From JBCBSS01 sp039819065 (GTDB lineage: Bacteria > Bacteroidota > Bacteroidia > Cytophagales > Cyclobacteriaceae): 16,931 nucleotides of DNA. Both the position numbers and the translations under genes were made by a program. Positions 1-7,164 of the stretch are shown piece after piece. Each line of letters starts with the position of its first letter. Positions within the stretch are counted from its first letter, which is position 1. The notes beneath the pieces are model-generated. The model was not told where the DNA came from. It worked only from the letters and a program-made list of their open reading frames with translations, and made no database searches. The DNA is taken from assembly GCA_039819065.1 (NCBI GenBank), contig JBCBSS010000163.1:1-16931 (forward strand). Reading direction: 5' to 3'.

Positions 1-77
1 CTTATCATAGATCAATTTTTTAGCGCGCTTGTTATTTAAACTTTACAGCGTCAAATTTTTAAAACTTAACCATAGCA

Positions 78-1238
78 ATGAGAAACTTCGAATTATATGT
101 CCCGACCAAAATGGTTTTTGGTGAAGGGCAAATGACTAAACTGACTGACCTGGTACCCAAAGATAAAAGAGTGCTGATGTTGTACGGCGGTGGTAGCATC
201 AAGAAGAATGGCGTGTACGATCAAGTGACTGAGGCATTAAATGACCATGACGTGGTAGAATTCGGTGGGATAGAAGCGAACCCAGAATACACTACCTTAC
301 TTAAAGCATTGGATGTCATTAAGAAAGAGAACATTGGCTACATGTTGGCAGTAGGAGGTGGTTCCGTAATTGATGGTACCAAATTTCTTTCGTCCGCAGC
401 ATTGTATGAAGGAGACAATCCATGGGATATTCTAGCCAATAAGGTCAGAACATTCAAAGGCTTGCCATTCGGTACTGTTTTGACTTTACCTGCCACAGGT
501 AGTGAAATGAACAGCGGAGCTGTGGTAAGCAGATCTGAGACTAATGAGAAATTAGCCATGGGAGGCCCGGGGCTATTCCCTGAGTTTTCTATCTGTGACC
601 CTACCGTAGTGCGTACTATCCCACAAAGACAATTGGCCAATGGTGTGGTAGATGCCTACACCCACGTTTTAGAACAATACATGACCTATCCGGCAGATGC
701 CCCGCTTCAGGATCGTTTTTCTGAAGGTATCTTGCAGACTTTAATAGAAATCGCTCCGAAAGTAACGTCAGATCCAAGCGATTATAATGCGGCTGCCAAC
801 TTCATGTGGTGCTGTACAATGGCGTTGAATGGTTACATCCAAAAAGGAGTGCCAACGGACTGGAGTGTGCATATGATCGCTCACGAACTTACGGCCTACT
901 ACGGCATCGATCACGCTCGTACATTAGCTGTTATTCTACCGAGCGCCTATACCAAGCGTTTCGAACAGAAAAAGGATAAGTTGGCACAATACGGCGAACG
1001 TGTATGGAATATCACTGAAGGTACTACCGAAGAGAAAGCCAAAGCAGCTATTGAAGCCACTGAACGCTTTTTCAACTCACTCGATATCAAGACCAAATTG
1101 AGCGAGTATACTGATGAATATGATGGTTTTGCGCAAACTGTAGCAGAAAGCCTGACCAAGCATGGCTTAACTGCTCTAGGTGAGCACAGAGATGTTACGC
1201 CGGAAGTAGCGGCAGAAATCGTCGAAATGGCATACTAG
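78..1238 (+). CDS. yqhD: YqhD-type iron-containing alcohol dehydrogenase / NADPH-dependent aldehyde reductase
   Basis: 386 residues, full length for the YqhD branch of the iron-containing alcohol dehydrogenases, cytosolic. Family members reduce short-chain aldehydes (including toxic lipid-peroxidation products, methylglyoxal-type and butyraldehyde-type substrates) with NADPH. The N-terminal Rossmann-like half has YGGGSIKK (36-43) and AVGGGSVIDGTKF (91-103), the nucleotide-binding glycine-rich loops. TLPATGSEMNSGAVVSR (136-152) is a family signature. The metal site is complete by alignment from memory with E. coli YqhD: Asp192 and His196 in VVDAYTH, His265 in DWSVH, His279 in GIDHAR. The ATG at 78 follows a short A/T-rich leader, and the N-terminal residues match the family start. 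It is monocistronic, and its 3' end faces the convergent DUF1349-like gene across a shared terminator. The fold and family are certain; the physiological substrate is not visible. Confidence 0.95.
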   Translation: MRNFELYVPTKMVFGEGQMTKLTDLVPKDKRVLMLYGGGSIKKNGVYDQVTEALNDHDVVEFGGIEANPEYTTLLKALDVIKKENIGYMLAVGGGSVIDGTKFLSSAALYEGDNPWDILANKVRTFKGLPFGTVLTLPATGSEMNSGAVVSRSETNEKLAMGGPGLFPEFSICDPTVVRTIPQRQLANGVVDAYTHVLEQYMTYPADAPLQDRFSEGILQTLIEIAPKVTSDPSDYNAAANFMWCCTMALNGYIQKGVPTDWSVHMIAHELTAYYGIDHARTLAVILPSAYTKRFEQKKDKLAQYGERVWNITEGTTEEKAKAAIEATERFFNSLDIKTKLSEYTDEYDGFAQTVAESLTKHGLTALGEHRDVTPEVAAEIVEMAY

Positions 1239-1250
1239 AACATTGAAGTA

Positions 1251-1300
1251 GGTATTGGGTAAACATAAATTGCTTTGCCCAATACCGACCAATTTTGATT
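1251..1300. terminator. Bidirectional terminator hairpin between convergent genes
   Basis: GGTATTGGG at 1251-1259 pairs perfectly with CCCAATACC at 1278-1286, with further AAA/TTT pairing inside the loop. The plus-strand tail (about 1287-1303) is T-rich (AATTTTGATTTT). It lies between the end of the yqhD-like gene and the stop of the minus-strand gene, so it can serve both. Confidence 0.7.
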
Positions 1301-1313
1301 TTGCTAGGAACAT

Positions 1314-2147
1314 CTAGTGCATAAACGTTTCTAATTTCTCTTCGCCCAGTGATGCAAAGTCCGTTAACGCTGTACCAAACCTTTCCGCCTTTGGATATTC
1401 GAAGCTTACCGATTGCACCTTAAAGATCAGATCTTCTACGCCGTTCGGTATTCCCTTTTTATTGATGGTTTCAAAGTCCGGGTAAAGAGGGGCTGTATTA
1501 TCCCAGTCAGTATAAGCAATTAAACCGACTTGAAGCGTTTCAGGTAGGTCAGGTCTCACCCACTGATCCAGATACTGCCAATCCTCACCTTCATACTTGT
1601 AAAGCATAGTAAAAAGCTCTCGAAGCCGAACGATTCTAAGTTGTACCCACTCAGGTTTAGCAGGATAAGTGCGTAAGGTTGAAATGCTTTGATAGGTTGT
1701 TTTAACTTCAAACTGATGGTTTCCTGGTCTGTCCGCGGTTCCTGTGGATAAGAATAACCAGTTTTCATGGCCAGGCTGCCATGTGCTGGCCTCAAAATGA
1801 GATGGTTTACGAACCATCAATCCACCTAGCGAAAAACTCTGATTTGGTGTTGCATTATTGACACCGGAGGCCTTGACGTGAGCGGTCGCCTGGAAATCTC
1901 CGGAAATCTCTTTATACAATAAGCCTCCGTATACATCTTCATACCAGCTACTGACATGAGGTTTAATCACCATAAAAGATTGGTTTTCCTCACTGTCGAA
2001 TGCTAGTTCATGCCAACGGTCGGGCCAACCGGGTATGTCATTCTTTTTCCACCCTTCAAGATGAGATGAATTTTCAAATTTAAATGCTAGTTTTTCCGAG
2101 CTGCCTTTTAAATGCAAAGGACTCGTTTGTGTTTCACTTGTAGACAT
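1314..2147 (-). CDS. DUF1349-like protein, concanavalin A-like fold
   Basis: 277 residues with no signal peptide or membrane segment, so probably cytosolic. It resembles the DUF1349 / 'regulation of enolase protein 1' family, whose members adopt a concanavalin-like beta-sandwich and are often carbohydrate-associated. Visible family-like traits are the early Trp-rich stretch (WPDRWHELAF, about 42-51), the central GGLLYKEISGDFQATAHV (about 74-91), SLGGLMVRKP (about 106-115), the ENWLFLSTGTADRPGNHQFE region, and WVQLRIVRL before the last strands. The ATG at 2147 is preceded by an A-rich leader (AACAAAGCGCAAT). An AraC-family regulator lies directly upstream on the same strand, 130 bases away, with a small palindrome between them, so it may control this gene. 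Enzymatic activity is not demonstrable; a sugar-binding or sugar-processing role is a guess from the fold. Confidence 0.75.
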   Translation of the reverse strand: MSTSETQTSPLHLKGSSEKLAFKFENSSHLEGWKKNDIPGWPDRWHELAFDSEENQSFMVIKPHVSSWYEDVYGGLLYKEISGDFQATAHVKASGVNNATPNQSFSLGGLMVRKPSHFEASTWQPGHENWLFLSTGTADRPGNHQFEVKTTYQSISTLRTYPAKPEWVQLRIVRLRELFTMLYKYEGEDWQYLDQWVRPDLPETLQVGLIAYTDWDNTAPLYPDFETINKKGIPNGVEDLIFKVQSVSFEYPKAERFGTALTDFASLGEEKLETFMH

Positions 2148-2179
2148 ATTGCGCTTTGTTTTTAGTTGGTAATATCCTT

Positions 2180-2195
2180 GTGTGAAATATCACAC
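2180..2195. promoter_or_regulatory. Small palindrome upstream of the DUF1349-like gene
   Basis: GTGTGA-AATA-TCACAC, a perfect six-base inverted repeat centred about 40 bases upstream of the ATG at 2147. It recalls the CRP core TGTGA/TCACA, but the spacer is four bases, not six, so a CRP-family site is unlikely. It may be an operator for the neighbouring AraC-type protein or for another dimeric regulator. Confidence 0.3.
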
Positions 2196-2277
2196 CTTCG
2201 GCTGGCCTAGGAGGTTTTCAAAGGTAGTTGCAAGGCAAAGTCAGGCGATGTTCAAAAGCGCATCATCTACGGTATAA

Positions 2278-3180
2278 TTATACTCGTCCGTTATATTGAA
2301 TCCGATATTGAAGCGGAGATAAGCCGGTTTGAATTCTGAAAAATTTACAGAAGTGAGAAGCATCTTTGAAAGAGAGATGGTACCCAATTTCCGAGATGGA
2401 TAAGGAGGTCTGAGCAATAAGGGTTTTTGCTTCTGTCAATATGCGTTGTTGAATGTGGTGCAAGGCGGCCTTACCAGTATTTTTCTTAAGTAACTCACTT
2501 AAATATCTTGGTGAAATGTTGAGGCTCTCGGAATAATCTTTAAGCCGGTAGTGCCTGCCCAGGTCTGTTGATAACATCAACATGAAATCATTGATAACTT
2601 GATCCTTGTGGTTGGTAATGGAAGATTTGACTTGATCATCAAGGTATAATTTGCGCACTTCAAGTAGTAACACCTCCAGGTATGCTTTGATGAACTTCAC
2701 ATCCGTTTGGTTACGATTGTGATATTCATCGTAGATTTTTTCGTAAAAGAAAAGCAAGGCGTTACGCTGTTTAACCGTCAGGGGTATTACCGCATGGTTA
2801 CTAAAAGAGAAAAAAGGAAAGTCAGAAAGGAAGTTACTGTTCTTATGACCGATCGAAGCAAAACTGTGGGTGAAGAATATAGAAAAGCCAATGGGCTGAA
2901 CAGGCGGTAAATGGTAACTATGCGTTTGATAAGGGCCTACAAAAGTGATAAAGTCTCCTTGATAAGTCTGTTCGATATTGTTGATAGAGCGCTGATAATC
3001 GCAGTTGGTGATAATCGTAATATCAAAACACTGCCGCTTATGTGGCGGTGCGTATTTTAAGTTGGAGGGTAGGGCATCCTCATGCCTCATAATGAAAACC
3101 TCGTCAAGCTTTGGAGATGCAGCAGCTTTTGAAAACTGCATTACTTCCTTGGGACCTTCTAATAGGGGGATGGTTTGCAT
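2278..3180 (-). CDS. AraC/XylS-family transcriptional regulator
   Basis: About 300 residues from the ATG at 3180. The reading frame continues up to a TTG at 3222, but TTG is a poor start in this phylum and ATG at 3180 is preceded by an A/T-rich leader, so I chose it. The N-terminal part (about residues 1-200) is the cupin-like sensing half seen in many Bacteroidota AraC regulators, with DITIITNCDY and the GDFITFVGPYQTHSY turn typical of that fold. The C-terminal ~85 residues form the double helix-turn-helix: first HTH around YRLKDYSESLNISPRYLSEL, second around SLSISEIGYHLSFKDASHF, ending in the classic F.KFFRIQTGLSPLQYR motif. It probably controls the DUF1349-like gene downstream on its strand and perhaps the divergent lipoprotein. 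The ligand is unknown. Confidence 0.9.
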   Translation of the reverse strand: MQTIPLLEGPKEVMQFSKAAASPKLDEVFIMRHEDALPSNLKYAPPHKRQCFDITIITNCDYQRSINNIEQTYQGDFITFVGPYQTHSYHLPPVQPIGFSIFFTHSFASIGHKNSNFLSDFPFFSFSNHAVIPLTVKQRNALLFFYEKIYDEYHNRNQTDVKFIKAYLEVLLLEVRKLYLDDQVKSSITNHKDQVINDFMLMLSTDLGRHYRLKDYSESLNISPRYLSELLKKNTGKAALHHIQQRILTEAKTLIAQTSLSISEIGYHLSFKDASHFCKFFRIQTGLSPLQYRIQYNGRV

Positions 3181-3320
3181 GAATCTATTTAGGGTAGCAT
3201 TGACCAATTTACCGGAAAACAACCAAAAAGAAGGTATTTCGCTTTTACTGAGCTAACCATTCAAAACATTTTTTTCCATTGGGATCAAAAAGTGTTCCCT
3301 TATCGATGACCATACGTTAT

Positions 3321-3340
3321 ATGGTTAAACTTTTAACCAT
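3321..3340. promoter_or_regulatory. Inverted repeat in the lipoprotein leader
   Basis: ATGGTTAA (3321-3328) and TTAACCAT (3333-3340) form a perfect eight-base inverted repeat with a four-base spacer, ending five bases before the ATG at 3346. It could be an operator in the divergent region shared with the AraC gene, or an mRNA hairpin close to the start codon. The sequence TTAACCATAGC also precedes the ATG of the yqhD-like gene (66-76). Confidence 0.3.
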
Positions 3341-3345
3341 AGCCC

Positions 3346-4482
3346 ATGAAACACCTTAGACCCTTTGTCATTGTAGCAATAGTGTGCAGCCTCTTATTTG
3401 GCTGTTCTAGTGATGATACAGAAACCCCTGTACTCACGACAATTGAAATTACCTCTCCTTTCGGTAGCCAATTGATCCTCGATGAAACTGCCCAATTCTC
3501 TGCCCGCGGATTGGACCAATCAGGTCAGCCTATTACTATAATGGTTGACATAACCTGGACGGTAAGTAATGCCAATGCTAGTATTAACAATACCGGGATG
3601 GTGAACACGCTAGTGGCTGGGAATGTCACAGTCACGGCCAATGTAGAAGGTGTGGAAGGTTCACTGGATGTAGTTATTACGGATATCTTCACGCAGGATT
3701 TTCATATCTACGTTAGCGACGCAGGTAATCTTCAAAGTCCTCCCTGGCAAATATTGAGATATGACCAGAATGGCCAACGACCGCGTGTTTTCATCAGCCA
3801 GAGACTGGCTTGGCCACAAGACATCTTATTTTTAGAAAGTAGAAATGAGGTGATTGTTTCTAACTTGAACAGTGGTAGAATAACTAGATATGATGGCGAT
3901 ACCGGTGATTATATTGACGACTTTGCCATCGGCATAGGAGGTCCTACTAGAATGAAAATTGGCCCTGATGGTCTTTTATATGTATTGCAGTGGCAAGGCA
4001 ATGGCAGGGTTCTACGCTATGATCTGGATGGCAATTTTATAGATGAATTCACGAGCTTCTCTGTCAGCAACAGCATAGGTTTAGATTGGGATGATAGCGA
4101 CAACTTATATGTGTCATCATTCGATGGCGCTTTTGTCAGGAAGTTTGATAGCAATGGCAATGACATGGGCGCTTTTATCAGCAGCAACCTACAAGGTCCC
4201 ACCAATATATGGTTTGATAATAATGGCGATTTGCTGGTCAATGATTGGAACGCCGGGGTCATCGCCAGGTTTAACGATTTGGGTGTGTTTCAAGATAATT
4301 TTGTTATCGGACTGAATCAGGTGGAAGGTATAGCCTTTCTACCAGGAGGTAATTTTTTAGTGGGCAACGGTAATGCTACGGTGAAGGAATTCTCTTCAAA
4401 CGGTGCCTTTGTCCGGGATTTCGTCACCCGCGGTTCAGGCGGTTTGATACAAGCCAATGCCGTGGTGAGAAGACCGCTATAG
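3346..4482 (+). CDS. Lipoprotein with Big_2 Ig-like domain and NHL-type beta-propeller
   Basis: 378 residues. The N-terminus is a lipoprotein signal peptide: charged MKHLR, hydrophobic core FVIVAIVCSLLF, lipobox LFGC with the lipidated Cys at 20, then SSDDTE. It should sit in the periplasm or on the outer membrane. Residues about 30-112 form a bacterial Ig-like (Big_2) domain (LTTIEITSPFGSQLILDETAQ... with the late AGNVTVTANVEG strand). Residues about 118-375 are repeated propeller blades of the NHL/Vgb/SMP-30 type, each with a pattern like ILRYDQNGQ, ITRYDGDTGDYI, VLRYDLDGNFI, VRKFDSNGN, IARFNDLGVF, VKEFSSNGAF, which suggests six blades. Such proteins bind ligands or partners, and some are lyases; no catalytic residue set can be claimed. 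The gene is divergent from the AraC regulator (165 bases between starts). Confidence 0.88.
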   Translation: MKHLRPFVIVAIVCSLLFGCSSDDTETPVLTTIEITSPFGSQLILDETAQFSARGLDQSGQPITIMVDITWTVSNANASINNTGMVNTLVAGNVTVTANVEGVEGSLDVVITDIFTQDFHIYVSDAGNLQSPPWQILRYDQNGQRPRVFISQRLAWPQDILFLESRNEVIVSNLNSGRITRYDGDTGDYIDDFAIGIGGPTRMKIGPDGLLYVLQWQGNGRVLRYDLDGNFIDEFTSFSVSNSIGLDWDDSDNLYVSSFDGAFVRKFDSNGNDMGAFISSNLQGPTNIWFDNNGDLLVNDWNAGVIARFNDLGVFQDNFVIGLNQVEGIAFLPGGNFLVGNGNATVKEFSSNGAFVRDFVTRGSGGLIQANAVVRRPL

Positions 4483-4519
4483 CCTAACGCCTCTTATAGA
4501 TTTCTACGTTGATTTGACG

Positions 4520-4581
4520 GTGTAAAGTAAAATAAATTATTGATATAGTTTTATTATGAATTAATTTACCGCTGTTTACAC
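4520..4581. terminator. Terminator-like inverted repeat downstream of the lipoprotein gene
   Basis: GTGTAAA (4520-4526) pairs with TTTACAC (4575-4581). Inside it GTAAAATAAATTA partly pairs with TTAATTTAC. It is A/T-rich and lies 38 bases after the stop at 4482. There is no clean T-run, so the call as a terminator is tentative. Confidence 0.35.
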
Positions 4582-4679
4582 TATGCTTCCATTCCTATTC
4601 TCAATTGTGAGGTAAAGCGTGTTAAACGCAGGAATGAGTAACCCGAGGACGCCAAAGGCCACTTCAATATCATTTTGGG

Positions 4680-4806
4680 GGCTGTCTCAGAAGCTGTCTT
4701 TTCGACCATAGGGAGAAATCTTACTCGACTCAAAGCACTGATTATCAAGAGAGTAAGATTTCTCATTGCATTCGAAATGACATTAAAACGGGCTTTTGAG
4801 GCAGCC
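4680..4806. repeat. MITE-like nested inverted-repeat element (127 bp)
   Basis: The ends GGCTGTCTCAGAAGC (4680-4694) and GCTTTTGAGGCAGCC (4792-4806) match as inverted repeats in 13 of 15 bases. Inside are a second pair (4695-4705 with 4772-4782, 10 of 11) and a perfect 14-base pair, GAGAAATCTTACTC (4713-4726) with GAGTAAGATTTCTC (4751-4764). The whole element can fold into one long hairpin. It carries no gene. GGCTGTCTCA...TGAGACAGCC ends with GTCATTTCGA cores are, from memory, common in Bacteroidota genomes. GGCCACTT occurs on both sides (4657-4664, 4809-4816), but it does not abut both ends, so a target duplication is not shown. Confidence 0.8.
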
Positions 4807-4864
4807 TAGGCCACTTACAGCTACTTTTGACTGCCTCGGGAAAGAAGGTAACGAATAGCCAAAA

Positions 4865-6091
4865 ATGATCAAGATAGGAGTAATTGGAGATAGTATTGAC
4901 CGGACTTTTTTCCAGCACTACCCCTTGTTGTTGGAGCATTACATCTGCATTGATAAAGATGGCTATGTGGAGGCAGAATTTGGCCGCGAAGACCTCATTG
5001 ATTGGATAAAATCTGAGCGTGGCCCTGATGAACAGATTTGGGCTACCGACACGACCAGGATTATCAGTATTTTTTTACAGTCCTTAAGCGCTTATGGAGA
5101 TATAGTATTAAGCATAGCGCAGGTACCACAATATCCTGAAGACAGTGCCATGAAAGCGCTAAACACCTCACTAGAATGGATGGAAGAAACGGTACAGCCG
5201 GATTATGTGCATATCAATTTCTCAAATCAAGAAGGTAGGTATCAAAAGGAGCAAAATGCATGGGTTGAAAAACTGAACCAACGAGGGTGTAAAGTAATAT
5301 GCCCTGCTGGTATTCCGCCTGCCTTTCCTGCACAACTTGATCAAGTCATTTCGGTGGCTGATCAAGGTTTTATAGAAGCCGGTTTTGCCATAACTAAACC
5401 TGATATCATCATCGAAGAGAAGCACGTGCCGGTATATGAAAATGGCGGTTGGGTATATCATGATGTTTCTACCGAAACGGCCAGTGCCATGGCCTTAGGC
5501 CAAATACTTAAGCAACGCATACAAGCCTTGCCACAGGATGGTGGGCCATTGGTTGAATTACCGGATCTAACTGACCTCAGCTTTCCAAGCTATGGACAAG
5601 CGGGTAAAGCAGAGCAGCCAATGGTTGCTGGCAAACCAAGTTTCATACTTAAGGTGAGAAGATACCTTCGATCAATGGCTTCACGGATGATACTCCCAAC
5701 GGGAAGAGTACCAAGAGCAATCAAAGCCACACGCAAGCTAAGCTGCAATGGTGATGGTCAAAATATCGCTCCTTGTCACTTTAGAGTAAGAAGTGAAAAG
5801 CAACAAAATGCCTTCATTTGCGGCGCTTGCGGATGTGGAGATTCTAAAGATGTCTTAGTGGATGGTGATGTTCCCAAATTTGAAAAACTCGACTACCCTT
5901 ATCTTCATTGTCCTGCTTGCATGCCTGGCTTCTCTAATTATTTGCCTTCCGAAAAAGAGTGGAAGCCAGATCAGCGCAAAACAACGATAGAAAAAGAAAT
6001 CGGAGTAGAGGCCTTGCTAGAACAGCAACACCAACAACAAGAAATTAATGAGCGCCTACAAAAACGCCTCGGCTGGTTGAATTGGATTTGA
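4865..6091 (+). CDS. Degenerate subtilase-like domain fused to a cysteine-rich C-terminal domain
   Basis: 408 residues, no signal peptide. I do not recognise a named family. Residues 1-220 look like a shrunken subtilisin (S8) fold: IGVIGDSID (4-12) in the place of the DSG-Asp motif, the strand pattern DYVHINFSNQEG (113-124), then GCKVICPAGIPPAFPAQLDQVISVAD (141-166), which mirrors the 'GvlvvaAAGN..yPA..d.vi.Vga' core, and TETASAMALG (203-212) where active enzymes have GTSMAAP. The catalytic His and Ser motifs appear lost and the oxyanion Asn is replaced, so it is probably a pseudoprotease. Residues 290-360 hold seven Cys (294, 304, 319, 322, 324, 349, 352) in CGACGCGD and HCPACMPGFSNY, likely a zinc-ribbon-like site. 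The tail (about 378-400) is Gln/Glu-rich and helical. Degenerate subtilases occur in some peptide-maturation loci; a link to the exporter across the gap is only inferred. Confidence 0.6.
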   Translation: MIKIGVIGDSIDRTFFQHYPLLLEHYICIDKDGYVEAEFGREDLIDWIKSERGPDEQIWATDTTRIISIFLQSLSAYGDIVLSIAQVPQYPEDSAMKALNTSLEWMEETVQPDYVHINFSNQEGRYQKEQNAWVEKLNQRGCKVICPAGIPPAFPAQLDQVISVADQGFIEAGFAITKPDIIIEEKHVPVYENGGWVYHDVSTETASAMALGQILKQRIQALPQDGGPLVELPDLTDLSFPSYGQAGKAEQPMVAGKPSFILKVRRYLRSMASRMILPTGRVPRAIKATRKLSCNGDGQNIAPCHFRVRSEKQQNAFICGACGCGDSKDVLVDGDVPKFEKLDYPYLHCPACMPGFSNYLPSEKEWKPDQRKTTIEKEIGVEALLEQQHQQQEINERLQKRLGWLNWI

Positions 6092-6130
6092 GCCTCGTCC
6101 ACCGAAGCTTTAGCGAAGGTGGGCAAGGCT
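6091..6130. terminator. Long hairpin starting at the stop codon (terminator or REP)
   Basis: AGCCT...AGGCT, then CCACC (6099-6103) with GGTGG (6118-6122), then GCT/AGC around a two-base loop. Two GAA/GAA stretches form an internal loop that could make sheared G-A pairs. The 40-base structure begins in the stop codon of the preceding gene. There is no T-run after it, so it may be a REP sequence acting as an mRNA 3' end. Confidence 0.55.
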
Positions 6131-6132
6131 AC

Positions 6133-6218
6133 CAGTTAGCGCGCGTTTGCAACGCGTGCTGTTGACCAATCACTTGTTGCAAGCATTTAAGCGAACGCGT
6201 TGCAAACGCGCTCGATCG
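6133..6218. repeat. 86-bp palindromic repeat, copy 1
   Basis: Contains a perfect 17-base inverted repeat: GCGCGTTTGCAACGCGT (6141-6157) with ACGCGTTGCAAACGCGC (6195-6211), separated by 37 bases. It has the same orientation and length as the copy at 6552-6637, and differs from it at three positions, all transitions. It is non-coding, and its GC content is locally higher than its surroundings. Confidence 0.9.
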
Positions 6219-6250
6219 ACACAGATGATGGTCTGAGCTATAGAAATGTC

Positions 6251-6492
6251 ACGCGGCTTTAACCCATGACAAGTGAATGACTTGATCAATGTTCATGCTG
6301 TAATAGAAACTGTGCTATTGTTTTCAAGGGTATGTTTTGCCACGCGGCTTCAGCCCGTGGTAACCTTTAAGCAAGTAATGAGGCTTTAGCCGCTAAAATC
6401 TTAAGCCTATGCCACCATCAGTTAAGCTAAACTGTAAAAACAAATTATGATTTTGTGAATGCTCCGCATACTTGCGTTATTGGCTAAAGCCT
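6251..6492. repeat. REP-like hairpin cluster between the two 86-bp repeats
   Basis: Three palindromic units lie here. A worn one spans about 6249-6270 (GTCACGCGGCTT.. with AACCCATGAC). A better one spans 6340-6360, CCACGCGGCT-TC-AGCCCGTGG, paired with a one-base bulge. A perfect 11-base pair, AGGCTTTAGCC (6381-6391) and GGCTAAAGCCT (6482-6492), is 90 bases apart. I see no gene in 6131-6657. Confidence 0.6.
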
Positions 6493-6551
6493 TTTGCAGG
6501 AATGGCTAGGTGCCCATGGCAATTGAAAACTCCAACAAAGAAGATAACCCT

Positions 6552-6637
6552 CAGTTAGCGCGCGTTTGTAACGCGTGCTGTTGATCAATCACTTATTGCA
6601 AGCATTTAAGCGAACGCGTTGCAAACGCGCTCGATCG
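6552..6637. repeat. 86-bp palindromic repeat, copy 2
   Basis: Direct copy of 6133-6218, 83 of 86 bases identical. One of the three changes is in the left arm (C to T at 6569), giving a G-T pair that RNA folding would still tolerate. It ends 20 bases before the stop codon of the minus-strand anchor-protein gene, so it may form the 3' end of that transcript. Confidence 0.9.
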
Positions 6638-6657
6638 GCAGTCTAGTCAAGGGGCCC

Positions 6658-7152
6658 TTAGTTAGACCCAAATTCCAAGCCCAGCTTATCCTCTACCAGA
6701 GACCATAATGGCCGATCTGTGATGAATATAGTGGCTGATACCCGGTTTCCTGTAAACGCTCGCAACTCACGATCCTCTGTCGGATACAATATGACCTGAT
6801 AAGTATTATCCGTAGCGCTACTTTCTAATGATACCAAATGCACTCTGGCTTCAATGGTCAGTTCATCAGTGATGGATATTTTGGAAAGATCTCCCGTTTC
6901 TATAAAAGACACCTCAGAGCCATCTGCATAGAGCACCAAATGATCTGGCTTAACCGTTCCACTCAGGGGTATTTTGAAGTCCAAGGTGATATTGAAGGTG
7001 ATAAAATATGCTGCCGTACCCAAGATCATGAAAAGCCCTATGGAGAATAAGGCAATCCTGGATATGATATATATGCCAGGATGTTTGGGATCCTTCAACT
7101 CCGGCAGTTGATAAGTACGCTTCATTGTCACTATTTCGTTATTCGATTTCAT
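6658..7152 (-). CDS. Minimal HlyD-like membrane-anchored protein
   Basis: 164 residues: a cytoplasmic N-terminus (1-27), one transmembrane helix at about 28-52 (IYIISRIALFSIGLFMILG...), then about 110 extracytoplasmic residues rich in beta strands. FKIPLSGTVKPDHLVLYADG (59-78) and the late GNRVSATIFITDRPLWSLVEDKL (135-157) resemble the start of the periplasmic part and the last beta strands of HlyD-type adaptor proteins of exporters. Normal HlyD adaptors exceed 350 residues and carry a long coiled coil and lipoyl halves; both are missing here. The ATG at 7152 follows the stop of the ABC exporter gene by 12 bases, so the two are co-transcribed and should act together. A second ATG (codon 10) could also serve. 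It likely supports export across the inner membrane, or is a reduced accessory; the role is inferred. Confidence 0.7.
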   Translation of the reverse strand: MKSNNEIVTMKRTYQLPELKDPKHPGIYIISRIALFSIGLFMILGTAAYFITFNITLDFKIPLSGTVKPDHLVLYADGSEVSFIETGDLSKISITDELTIEARVHLVSLESSATDNTYQVILYPTEDRELRAFTGNRVSATIFITDRPLWSLVEDKLGLEFGSN

Positions 7153-7164
7153 CTTTGATTCGGC

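Noticed and set aside
2180..2195. CRP binding site
   Set aside because: The half-sites look right, but the spacer is four bases where CRP needs six.
4581..4766. 61-codon minus-strand frame, possibly the remnant of an outer-membrane protein end
   Set aside because: Its last 28 codons look faintly like a beta-strand end (FTSQLRIGMEA), but another frame of the same bases also reads plausibly and half the frame is inside the MITE-like element.
6516..6584. 22-codon frame beginning MAIENSNKED and entering the 86-bp repeat
   Set aside because: Very short, with its Cys-rich end made entirely by the repeat; no conserved feature.
6133..6637. CRISPR array
   Set aside because: Only two copies, 86 bases long, with a 333-base spacing and no cas gene.
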